Assembly (NCBI GenBank): GCA_014894735.1
Contig: JADBKX010000108.1
Coordinates: 1 to 6,574, forward strand
From: Candidatus Sediminicultor sextus
Lineage (GTDB): Bacteria; Atribacterota; Phoenicimicrobiia; Phoenicimicrobiales; Phoenicimicrobiaceae
Length of the DNA: 6,574 nt
Reading direction: 5' to 3'
Shown here: positions 1 to 6,533 of the stretch, piece by piece
Layout of the letters: every line of letters starts with the position of its first letter
Numbering within the stretch: position 1 is the first letter of the stretch
Position numbers and translations under genes: made by a program
Notes under the pieces: model-generated
Seen by the model: the letters and a program-made list of their open reading frames with translations, nothing else
What the model was told of the DNA's origin: nothing
Databases searched by the model: none

Positions 1-350
1 CTATCCTTCATAATCTTTAGTATTTCTTCTTTATCGTGTCCTCCCAAAAATCCATCCACGCTATCGGCAAAACCATCTAAATGCAGCCCTCCGCTTAACC
101 AGATCCAAACAATGAAAACTAAAGCATCACCCACCAACGAAGAAACAACAAGATAATAAAATATCCGTCTTAAAAGTACCAGCAATATTCCTATTAACAT
201 CCCTACAAGTGGAAAGAAAGCCATAGAATTGGCAAAATTTTCTGCTAATACTTCTTCATTTTGGTTATTATTATTAGAAGGGAGAAACGGAATTACGGGG
301 ATAATAGTTAAAAACCGTATTGCTAAAGATAAGTCTCTTAAAATTTTCAT
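1..350 (-). CDS. cobS: Adenosylcobinamide-GDP ribazoletransferase (cobalamin-5'-phosphate synthase), N-terminal part, cut by window edge
   Basis: CobS is an integral membrane enzyme that joins adenosylcobinamide-GDP to alpha-ribazole (or its 5'-phosphate), giving adenosylcobalamin (5'-phosphate) and GMP. The window holds 116 N-terminal codons of a family usually about 250 residues long; the rest runs off the left edge. The family signature GGLHLDGFADSVDG is at residues 87-100, with acidic residues D92, D96 and D99 of the motif that is thought to bind metal and substrate. Hydrophobic segments are visible near residues 8-24, 43-60 and 66-86. The ATG at 350-348 gives the typical opening MKILRDLSLAIRFLTIIPV. 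It lies 7 nt after the cobU stop, and the nearest SD-like AAAGGG is about 11 nt away, so re-initiation after cobU is likely. A small Asn-rich run (SNNNNQN, residues 25-31, AAT repeats) sits in the first loop. The identification is secure; only completeness is unknown. Confidence 0.95.
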   Translation of the reverse strand, partial: MKILRDLSLAIRFLTIIPVIPFLPSNNNNQNEEVLAENFANSMAFFPLVGMLIGILLVLLRRIFYYLVVSSLVGDALVFIVWIWLSGGLHLDGFADSVDGFLGGHDKEEILKIMKD

Positions 351-357
351 TATTTTA

Positions 358-906
358 TCAGCCCTTTATCTTTAATGGTATCCCTGAGACCATTATAAAA
401 ACCTCATCAGCTTTATCAGCAATGATACTATTTGCTCTGCCCAGGATATCCCGATAAACTCTTCCCAGGGGATTGTCAGGAACTAAACCCATGCCAACTT
501 CATTAGATACAATGATTACTTGAGCAGGTACCTTGTAAGAAACCTCAGCTAATTTCTCAATTTCTGTTAAAATTTCCCCTTGCCACCTGGAGTCTTCCAC
601 TTTATCTTCTTTTCTTAATAAGAGATTAGAGGTTAACAAAGTCAAACAATCTATCAGGATAACTTCTTTTTCTAAACCTAAGCGGCTCACCAATTCTCGA
701 ACTTCTATCGGTTCTTCATAAGTCTCCCAGGTGTTTGGTCTCTTTTCTCTGTGCTTTTTTATCCTATGAGCCATCTCTTCATCCAGAGGTTGACCGGCAG
801 CCAGGTAAGCCACTTCTTTACTTGTTTTAGCGGCTACCTTCTCAGCAAAACTACTCTTCCCGCTCCTTGCTCCCCCGGTGATAAAGATTAATTTCCCTCT
901 TGACAT
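358..906 (-). CDS. cobU: Bifunctional adenosylcobinamide kinase / adenosylcobinamide-phosphate guanylyltransferase
   Basis: CobU (CobP in aerobic pathways) is a cytoplasmic enzyme that phosphorylates adenosylcobinamide and then transfers GMP from GTP, giving the AdoCbi-GDP used by CobS. At 182 residues it is full length for the family. The P-loop GGARSGKS is at residues 11-18. The motif RIKKHREKRP is at 48-57 with H52 at the conserved histidine position; in this family the guanylyl group is carried on a histidine in this motif. DCLTLLTSNLL is at 86-96, NEVGMGLVP at 135-143, and the family-typical ending with RDILGRAN (152-159) and VSGIPLKIK lies near the C-terminus. The ATG at 906-904 is preceded by a GA-rich SD (AAGAGGAAATTTTATG) at good spacing. 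It lies 31 nt downstream of cobT and 7 nt upstream of cobS, in the same operon. No truncation or missing key residue was seen. Confidence 0.97.
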   Translation of the reverse strand: MSRGKLIFITGGARSGKSSFAEKVAAKTSKEVAYLAAGQPLDEEMAHRIKKHREKRPNTWETYEEPIEVRELVSRLGLEKEVILIDCLTLLTSNLLLRKEDKVEDSRWQGEILTEIEKLAEVSYKVPAQVIIVSNEVGMGLVPDNPLGRVYRDILGRANSIIADKADEVFIMVSGIPLKIKG

Positions 907-937
907 AAAATTTCCTCTTCCTTCTGTTTTTTGTAAT

Positions 938-2002
938 CTATACTTTTTTATTCTCTACCCCGGCCTCTTCAAAAGTAGCCATTTGGGTTAATATTTTAAC
1001 CCCGGCCTCAATAAAGCTGATACCCAAAGCAGCACCGGTTCCTTCACCAAGCCGCATACCAAGATCAAACATCGGAACCTTCCCGATATATTTCAGGGCA
1101 ATTTTATGACCTTTTTCCACCGAATTATGACTCGCAAATATATAATCCTTTGCCAAAGGAGCTAACTTAATGGCAATTAAAGCACTTGCACAAGAAATAA
1201 AACCATCAATTACAATAGGAACTCGATGGGAAGCAGCAGCTAAAATACAACCTACTAACCCTCCGATTTCAAATCCTCCTACTTTTGACAAAACATCAAG
1301 TCCGTCTTGAGGATTTGGTTTATTCACTTCCAATGCTTTTTTTATTACTTTAATTTTATTCTTGATCTGTTCCTGGTTTAAACCGGTCCCTGAACCAGTA
1401 ACCTCTTCAACCTTAGATTCAGTCAAACACGCTATCATAGCACTACTCGAGGTAGTATTGGCAATTCCCATTTCTCCTAATCCTACTATATCGATTCTCT
1501 TTTTGTTTAACTCATCTTCAAAGACTTCAATTCCGGCAATGATTGCTCTTTCTGCTTCATCCTTACTCATAGCCGGCCCCTTAGCCATATTCTTCGTTCC
1601 ATAGGCTATTTTCTTTCTTATTATACTCTCTTCCATGGGAAAATCTTTAGCTACACCCATATCCACCAGCACAATTTCGGCTCCCATATGCCTGGCTAAT
1701 ACATTAATACCTGCTCCCCCTCGAATAAAATTATATACCATTTGAAAGGTAACTTCTTGAGGATATGCACTTACGCCTTCTTCAACAACTCCATGATCCC
1801 CGGCCATTACAAATATTACTTTTCTTTTGATTGCCGGGGAAAGGGTTCCGGATATTCCTACTATCCTTCTGGCAAAATCCTCTAATTGTCCCAAGCTTCC
1901 CTGAGGTTTGGTAAGATTATCTAATTTTTCTTGTGCTTTTTCCATTAATTTAAAATTAATTGGCTTAATATTTTGAATAATTTTTGCTATTTTTTCATTC
2001 AT
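938..2002 (-). CDS. cobT: Nicotinate-nucleotide--dimethylbenzimidazole phosphoribosyltransferase
   Basis: CobT transfers phosphoribose from nicotinate mononucleotide to the lower-ligand base (classically 5,6-dimethylbenzimidazole), giving alpha-ribazole 5'-phosphate. It is cytoplasmic and, at 354 residues, full length. Family blocks in order: TKPQGSLGQLE (31-41), AGDHGVVEEGVSAYPQEVT (67-85), GLGEMGIANTTSS (174-186), TGSGTGL (202-208), GGFEIGGLVG (242-251), DGFISCASAL (266-275) and DLGMRLGEGTGAAL (313-326). E320 in RLGEGTGA and E177 in GEMG align with Glu317 and Glu174, the catalytically important pair of the Salmonella enzyme. The ATG at 2002-2000 lies inside the last codons of cobC (8-nt overlap, ATGAATGA). 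The upstream region is A-rich with no strong SD, so coupled translation is likely. The base actually used cannot be read from the sequence; many anaerobes attach bases other than DMB. Confidence 0.97.
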   Translation of the reverse strand: MNEKIAKIIQNIKPINFKLMEKAQEKLDNLTKPQGSLGQLEDFARRIVGISGTLSPAIKRKVIFVMAGDHGVVEEGVSAYPQEVTFQMVYNFIRGGAGINVLARHMGAEIVLVDMGVAKDFPMEESIIRKKIAYGTKNMAKGPAMSKDEAERAIIAGIEVFEDELNKKRIDIVGLGEMGIANTTSSSAMIACLTESKVEEVTGSGTGLNQEQIKNKIKVIKKALEVNKPNPQDGLDVLSKVGGFEIGGLVGCILAAASHRVPIVIDGFISCASALIAIKLAPLAKDYIFASHNSVEKGHKIALKYIGKVPMFDLGMRLGEGTGAALGISFIEAGVKILTQMATFEEAGVENKKV

Positions 2003-2684
2003 CTTTCTTTTTCTCTGTATTAGTCTTTAACCCATTTTCCCACCAATCTTCAAGATGAGAAGTATCATTGATCAGGGTAACAAATGCTTTATTATAATAA
2101 TTTATAATATTTAAAGCAGTTGAATATTGTTCTATATTCCACATATATTTTAATTCTATATTTAGAGCATTACACAGAATAACTCGGATGGCTCCACCAT
2201 GACAGACTAGACCAACAGTTTTATCTTTATCTGCTCTTTTGTGTTCTTCTAATATTCTGTTTAACTCAGTCATTACTCGATTATTTAAATCAACTAAACT
2301 TTCCCCCTGAGGGATATTAACTTCCACATTAATATTTTCCAACCAAGATTTTACTTCAATACCATTTCCATATTTTGACATAACTTCCTCAAAGGTATAT
2401 CCTTCCCAGGCTCCAAAATTTATTTCTCTAAATTTAGAATTCGTGATAATATCTATCCCACGATCTTTAAATATAATCTCTGCAGTACGTTGAGCTCTCT
2501 TTAAATCACTACAATAAACTACATCTACTGGCAGCTCTTTCAAACGATAGGCTAATCTCTTCGCCTGCCATATTCCTTTTTCGGTTAAGTCTACATCCTG
2601 AAAACCAGAAAATATCCCTTGGGCATTACCATCACTTTCTCCATGCCGAATTAAAATTAACTTTATTGGCATTATTATAAGCAT
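1995..2684 (-). CDS. cobC: Histidine phosphatase family protein, probable alpha-ribazole-5'-phosphate phosphatase
   Basis: This is a cytoplasmic phosphoglycerate-mutase-like histidine phosphatase. The phosphohistidine motif LIRHGES is at residues 11-17, with H14 as the likely nucleophile. Supporting active-site residues are R63 (CSDLKRAQRTAE), E87 (FREINFGAWEG, 85-95) and H162 (CHGGAIR, 161-167). At 229 residues it is slightly longer than typical CobC proteins of about 200, because of a C-terminal tail ending in a charged stretch (EKKKDE). The family is functionally broad. The CobC role, removing the phosphate from alpha-ribazole 5'-phosphate or from adenosylcobalamin 5'-phosphate, is inferred mainly from its 8-nt overlap with cobT and from cobU and cobS following. 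A generic sugar-phosphate phosphatase is the alternative. The start is uncertain: the ATG at 2684-2682 has AAGGAG only 1 nt upstream, while the in-frame ATG at 2672-2670 (residue 5, giving MPIKLILIRHGE) is 13 nt from it. Confidence 0.87.
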   Translation of the reverse strand: MLIIMPIKLILIRHGESDGNAQGIFSGFQDVDLTEKGIWQAKRLAYRLKELPVDVVYCSDLKRAQRTAEIIFKDRGIDIITNSKFREINFGAWEGYTFEEVMSKYGNGIEVKSWLENINVEVNIPQGESLVDLNNRVMTELNRILEEHKRADKDKTVGLVCHGGAIRVILCNALNIELKYMWNIEQYSTALNIINYYNKAFVTLINDTSHLEDWWENGLKTNTEKKKDE

Positions 2685-2685
2685 T

Positions 2686-2691
2686 CTCCTT
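2686..2691 (-). promoter_or_regulatory. Shine-Dalgarno of cobC, unusually placed
   Basis: Minus-strand AAGGAG. It lies 1 nt before the first in-frame ATG (2684-2682) and 13 nt before the second (2672-2670). Neither spacing is in the usual 5-9 nt range, so the site does not settle the start. The second ATG gives the more typical family N-terminus, with RHGE about ten residues in. Confidence 0.6.
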
Positions 2692-2699
2692 TTCTTAGT

Positions 2700-2705
2700 A
2701 TTATA
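2700..2705 (-). promoter_or_regulatory. Possible -10 element of a promoter for the cobCTUS genes
   Basis: The minus strand reads TATAAT exactly, about 15 nt upstream of the first cobC ATG. The expected transcription start would be near 2693, giving a leader of only about 9 nt to the first ATG or 21 nt to the second. The expected -35 region is a T-rich tract (around 2723-2728, TTCTTT) that matches TTGACA poorly. The hexamer overlaps a short inverted repeat (ATAGG/CCTAT, 2703-2714). In AT-rich DNA a TATAAT can occur by chance, so this is only a candidate. Confidence 0.3.
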
Positions 2706-2746
2706 GGGACCTATGCATAAAAAAAGAAAAAATACAATTTAGGTGT

Positions 2747-3367
2747 TTAGAAAGAAAAGATTATTTTCGCAGCATCATAGATGAATTTAGTACTAAAAAA
2801 TAAAAGAAAAACCCCGCATATTACAAATAAAACCTGCTGGAGTCTTTTACCAAAAAACTGCCCGCCTTTAAAAGATAAAGCAGAAAGAAAGTACAACCAT
2901 AAAAAATCACATGACCAATGGCCGATCATAAAGAGTGTAAAACCAAGCAATCCAAAGGCATAAGAGCGGGAAATAAGAATAGAACCGATGGTTGCCATCC
3001 AGACCAGAAAATAGGGATTAGCCAGAGTGAGTATAATTCCAGCCATCAGGGGAGAACTTGGACCATTGCTTAAATCAATTCTTGCTTGTTTAATTCCCCT
3101 AAGTAAGCTAAGGCCCATCTTCAGGAGAAATAAACCGCCAAGTAAACCTATTATCGCTTTAATATAAGTAATTTTTAATATATCACCAAAACCATAAAGT
3201 ATCAGAATCATTAAGGGAATTTCTACCATACCGTGTCCCAGGGCAATCATTGCTCCGGCATGAGGGGATTTAGTCCCCTTGCTGACTGTTACAGCAGTAA
3301 CCGGTCCGGGAGCTATAACTCCGGATAAAGATATTAAGACTGCTTCTAATAAAAAAGCTGATAGCAA
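2747..3367 (-). CDS. LysE/RhtB-type transporter, six-helix membrane exporter
   Basis: A 206-residue integral membrane protein of the LysE translocator superfamily, whose characterised members export amino acids (lysine, arginine, threonine, homoserine) or other small solutes. Family marks are the early Gly/Pro motif GVIAPGPVTAVTVSKG (16-31), GHGMVEIPLM (44-53) in the second helix, and ANPYFLVW (116-123) in the fourth. Hydrophobic segments lie near residues 4-27, 38-60, 66-90, 108-130, 137-162 and 177-195, the expected six. The start is TTG at 3367-3365: an in-frame TAA at 3376-3374 excludes any longer form, and AAGGAG lies 9 nt upstream. It follows the RND gene by 50 nt and precedes cobC by 62 nt. 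Substrate is unknown. A link to corrinoid or lower-ligand metabolism is possible from position only; it could equally be an unrelated amino-acid exporter or part of the efflux block. Confidence 0.88.
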   Translation of the reverse strand: MLSAFLLEAVLISLSGVIAPGPVTAVTVSKGTKSPHAGAMIALGHGMVEIPLMILILYGFGDILKITYIKAIIGLLGGLFLLKMGLSLLRGIKQARIDLSNGPSSPLMAGIILTLANPYFLVWMATIGSILISRSYAFGLLGFTLFMIGHWSCDFLWLYFLSALSFKGGQFFGKRLQQVLFVICGVFLLFFSTKFIYDAAKIIFSF

Positions 3368-3376
3368 TAATTTTTA

Positions 3377-3382
3377 CTCCTT
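3377..3382 (-). promoter_or_regulatory. Shine-Dalgarno deciding the TTG start of the LysE-type gene
   Basis: Minus-strand AAGGAG, 9 nt before the TTG at 3367-3365. An in-frame TAA (3376-3374) lies between the SD and the start, so TTG is the first usable codon. Confidence 0.75.
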
Positions 3383-3417
3383 GGTAGGTAACCTGACTAT
3401 TTTCCCACTACCCTACT

Positions 3418-6400
3418 TTAAGCTGTATTTATAGCCCCTCTTTTTTTGGTTATTTTCTGGCTTAAATCATCCAAAAAAGTATAGAAAATGGGAACAATAA
3501 TCAAAGACAAAAAGGTGGATGAAGTTAACCCTCCGATGATAGTAATCGCCATCGGTGCCCGAAGTTCCGCACCTTCTCCAATACCTAAAGCCATTGGAAC
3601 CAGAGCAAGAACTGTGGTTAACATGGTCATTAAAATAGGTCTTAAACGGGTTTTCCCTCCCAAAATAATGGCTTCATTCCTTTCTATTCCCTTTTGCCGA
3701 AGTAGGTTAACATAATCAAGCAAAACGATACTGTTATTGACCACAATCCCTACCAGCATAATAATGCCGATATAGGACATTACATTCAAACTTTTCCCCG
3801 CCAGTATTAATGCCAAAATAACCCCTATTAAGGAAAAAGGAACAGAAAACATGACTGCTAAAGGCGTCATCAGGGATTCAAACTGAGCTGCCATAATCAT
3901 ATAAACCAATAATACGGCTATGATTAATGCCAGGGCAAGACTCCCAAATGATTCTTGCATTTGTTGTTGTGCTCCAACAAATTCATAGCGATAACCCTCA
4001 GGCAATACTAATTTATCCAATTTCCGCTGAGCATCCTGAATCACTTTACCCAAAAGGCGGCCACTGATACTTCCAGATACGTTCACTATCCTCTGCTGAT
4101 TTTGGCGGTCGATCCCTTTGGGTCCAAAACCCACTATTACTTCTGCAATTTCCTTTAGAGGAATCTGTAATCCAGTACTGGAACTAATCAAAAGATTTTT
4201 TACTTCCTCTATGCTGTTTCTATCTTCCTCATCCAATCTGATCCGGATATCAATTTGTTCTCCTTTTTCCTGATAAATACTGGCAACTCTACCCAATAGA
4301 GCGTCATGAACAGTAGAAGCAATCTGGGCAGTATTTAAACCGTAGAGATTTGTTTTTTCGCGGTCAATATTCACATGTAATTCCGGACGTACATCTTCTA
4401 CACTACTTTTCAGATCATACACTCCTTCTACTTCTGCAACTGATATTAAAATTCGATTAGCAATATTTTCCAATTCATCCAGTGAATCACCGGATATTCT
4501 AACTTCCAAATCTGAACTGGAAGAAAATGAAAAACCTTGTTCCGAAAAATTTATTTTGGCATCCGGGTAAGTACCAATCTTTTGTCTTAATTCGTTAATA
4601 ACCTGTGCTGTGTTTCTATCTCGCTTATTCTGTTCCACCAGATTAACCATAATGGTACCACTGTTGCCGCCTTCGGTACTAAATCCCATTCCGCCAGAAC
4701 TCGCTCCCGCGGTAGTTAACATACTTTTTATTTCCGGTATTTTTGAAACAATTTTTTCCACTTCGCTCACAACTTCTCGGGTAGTATCCAGATTCGTTCC
4801 GGTAGGTAAAGTAATATTAATATTAAATTGTCCCTGATCACTCGAGGGGATAAACTCTGTCCCTACAAAGGGTATTAACATGACAGATCCGACAAAAATA
4901 ATTACTGCCAGGATAAATACAATTCCCCGATGTCTTAAAGACCAGCCAATCAACCTGCTGTATTCATTTCTCACAAAATTAAAAATTCTTCCCCCCTGAC
5001 CCAGAGAACTTTGAACCAAATTTTCTTTAGAAGCAGATGAGCTATTATCCTTCACTTTAAGGTGCAAAATTTTTGAAGAAAGCATGGGAACAAGGGTTAA
5101 AGCCACTAATAAAGAGGTTAAAAGTGAAAAAGTAATGGTCAATCCCATAGAACTAAATAATTCTTTGACCATTCCCTGAATATATATAATGGGTAAAAAT
5201 ACCGCAACAGTAGTAAAAGTGGAAGCTGAAATTGCTGTGCCCACTTCACTTGCTCCTAAACGAGCAGATTCTTTGATATCGGTTCCTAATTCTCTATATC
5301 TGAATATATTTTCCAAAACGACAATGGAATTATCCACCATCATACCGACTCCCAGGGCTAAACCTCCCAGAGTCATCATGTTCAAGCTTAAATTGTAAAA
5401 ATAAAACAAAGCAAAGGTAAAAATCAAAGAAATAGGTATGGCTACGCCAATAATGAGTGTACTGCTTAAATTACCCAGGAAAAAGAATAGAACCAGTACT
5501 GCTAAAATCGCTCCGTATAAAACCGACCATCCCACTTGCGATATAGTTTTTTTAATAAATTCGGAAGAATCAAAAACCGGGGTGATAGATATATCCTCAG
5601 GCAGCAGCTTTTGAATCGTCTCGAGTTCTTTAAATACCCTTTTTGCTACAGTAACCGTATTTTTACCTGATTCTTTCTGTATGCTCACCATAATACCGGG
5701 TTTTCCGTTGACGTAGGTGATTGAATTTCTGTCCTTAAAGGTATCTTCAACTTTAGCAATATCAGCTAAATAAATTTTGTTTCCCCGAATATTAGAGATT
5801 AATATTTCTTCGATATCTTGAATGCTTTCAAATCTCCCTAAAGTTCTGATAAGAAAATTAATGGTGCCTTCCTTTAATGTTCCTGCCGGTAAATTAACAT
5901 TTTCTCCAGCCAAAGCAGCAGCCACCTGACTAAAACTTAACTGGTTGGAACGGAGTTTATCATTATCAATCGAAACCAGTATTTCTCTATCCAGGCCACC
6001 GTCAATCGACACGCTGGCAACCTCTTCCAATCTTTCCAGACGGGGTTTGAGGATATCTTCCGCATATCCTTGTAACTTTTGTAAATCTTTTTCCTCCGAA
6101 TCCATTCCCAAAACTAGAATCGGCATCATTGAGGGATCAAATTTAATAACCATCGGATCACTGGCACCATCAGGAAGAAGACCTTTGACCTGGTCAATCT
6201 TTTCCCGAATATTCAAAGCACTGACATCCATATCTGTGCCCCAGTTAAATTCCATCAAAATAACCGAGCTTCCTTCCCGAGAGTAGGAGGAAATATTTTT
6301 CACACCCTGGATAGTACCTACTGCTTCTTCCAGGGGAATCGTAACCATATTTTCTATTTCCTGGGGAGCTACTCCCGGATAGGAAACCATAATGGCTGAC

Positions 6401-6531
6401 ATTGGGAAGGATAAGTCAGGCAATAAATCCAATCCTAAATTCTGAAATGAAATAAGGCCTATTAGAATTAATCCGATAAAAAGCATCAAAATGGTAATCG
6501 GTCGGTTAACCGAAAAATTAGGTAAATTCAA
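3418..6531 (-). CDS. Efflux RND transporter permease subunit (HAE1/AcrB-like, SwrC-type)
   Basis: A 1037-residue inner-membrane proton-driven pump of the resistance-nodulation-division superfamily, full length for hydrophobe/amphiphile exporters. The layout is canonical and internally duplicated: helix 1 at about 12-30, a first large periplasmic loop (about 31-334), helices 2-6 (335-484), a cytoplasmic linker (485-533), helix 7 (535-556), a second large loop (557-862) and helices 8-12 (864-1018). Signatures are PDLSFPMSAIMVSYPGVAP (38-56), GVGMMVDNSIVVLEN (394-408), GIVVNNSIVLLDY (928-940), and GEGAELRAPMAITIIGG (985-1001). In the proton-relay region D400 matches AcrB Asp407, but N401 and N932 stand where AcrB has Asp408 and Lys940. 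The start is TTG at 6531-6529, with AAGGAGG 7 nt upstream. The frame stays open further upstream, but this start gives the standard N-terminus (NLPNFSVNRPIT). An adaptor gene ends 2 nt before it. Substrates (drugs, lipopeptides, bile-like amphiphiles) cannot be read from sequence. Confidence 0.95.
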   Translation of the reverse strand: MNLPNFSVNRPITILMLFIGLILIGLISFQNLGLDLLPDLSFPMSAIMVSYPGVAPQEIENMVTIPLEEAVGTIQGVKNISSYSREGSSVILMEFNWGTDMDVSALNIREKIDQVKGLLPDGASDPMVIKFDPSMMPILVLGMDSEEKDLQKLQGYAEDILKPRLERLEEVASVSIDGGLDREILVSIDNDKLRSNQLSFSQVAAALAGENVNLPAGTLKEGTINFLIRTLGRFESIQDIEEILISNIRGNKIYLADIAKVEDTFKDRNSITYVNGKPGIMVSIQKESGKNTVTVAKRVFKELETIQKLLPEDISITPVFDSSEFIKKTISQVGWSVLYGAILAVLVLFFFLGNLSSTLIIGVAIPISLIFTFALFYFYNLSLNMMTLGGLALGVGMMVDNSIVVLENIFRYRELGTDIKESARLGASEVGTAISASTFTTVAVFLPIIYIQGMVKELFSSMGLTITFSLLTSLLVALTLVPMLSSKILHLKVKDNSSSASKENLVQSSLGQGGRIFNFVRNEYSRLIGWSLRHRGIVFILAVIIFVGSVMLIPFVGTEFIPSSDQGQFNINITLPTGTNLDTTREVVSEVEKIVSKIPEIKSMLTTAGASSGGMGFSTEGGNSGTIMVNLVEQNKRDRNTAQVINELRQKIGTYPDAKINFSEQGFSFSSSSDLEVRISGDSLDELENIANRILISVAEVEGVYDLKSSVEDVRPELHVNIDREKTNLYGLNTAQIASTVHDALLGRVASIYQEKGEQIDIRIRLDEEDRNSIEEVKNLLISSSTGLQIPLKEIAEVIVGFGPKGIDRQNQQRIVNVSGSISGRLLGKVIQDAQRKLDKLVLPEGYRYEFVGAQQQMQESFGSLALALIIAVLLVYMIMAAQFESLMTPLAVMFSVPFSLIGVILALILAGKSLNVMSYIGIIMLVGIVVNNSIVLLDYVNLLRQKGIERNEAIILGGKTRLRPILMTMLTTVLALVPMALGIGEGAELRAPMAITIIGGLTSSTFLSLIIVPIFYTFLDDLSQKITKKRGAINTA

Positions 6532-6533
6532 TT

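Noticed and set aside
1995..2684. Phosphoglycerate mutase (GpmB-like) identity for the histidine phosphatase
   Set aside because: The motifs are shared across the superfamily, but the overlap with cobT and the presence of cobU and cobS make CobC the better reading. The alternative cannot be fully excluded from sequence.
2720..2746. Intrinsic terminator after the LysE-type gene
   Set aside because: The minus strand has six T, C, seven T here, but no GC-rich stem precedes it; the best is a 4-bp AAAT/ATTT pairing.
3383..3412. Possible hairpin GGTAG...CTACC, with a small AGGTTACCT palindrome, between the pump and LysE genes
   Set aside because: The stem is only 5 bp with a 20-nt loop and no following T run, so it is not a terminator and too weak to call an operator.
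5945..6286. Plus-strand open frame of 113 codons opposite the RND gene
   Set aside because: It is antisense to a well-conserved coding region, has no family resemblance or convincing start context, and fits a shadow frame. The shorter plus-strand frames at 1362-1604, 2781-2963, 3488-3715, 4610-4837 and 5189-5398 were rejected for the same reason.
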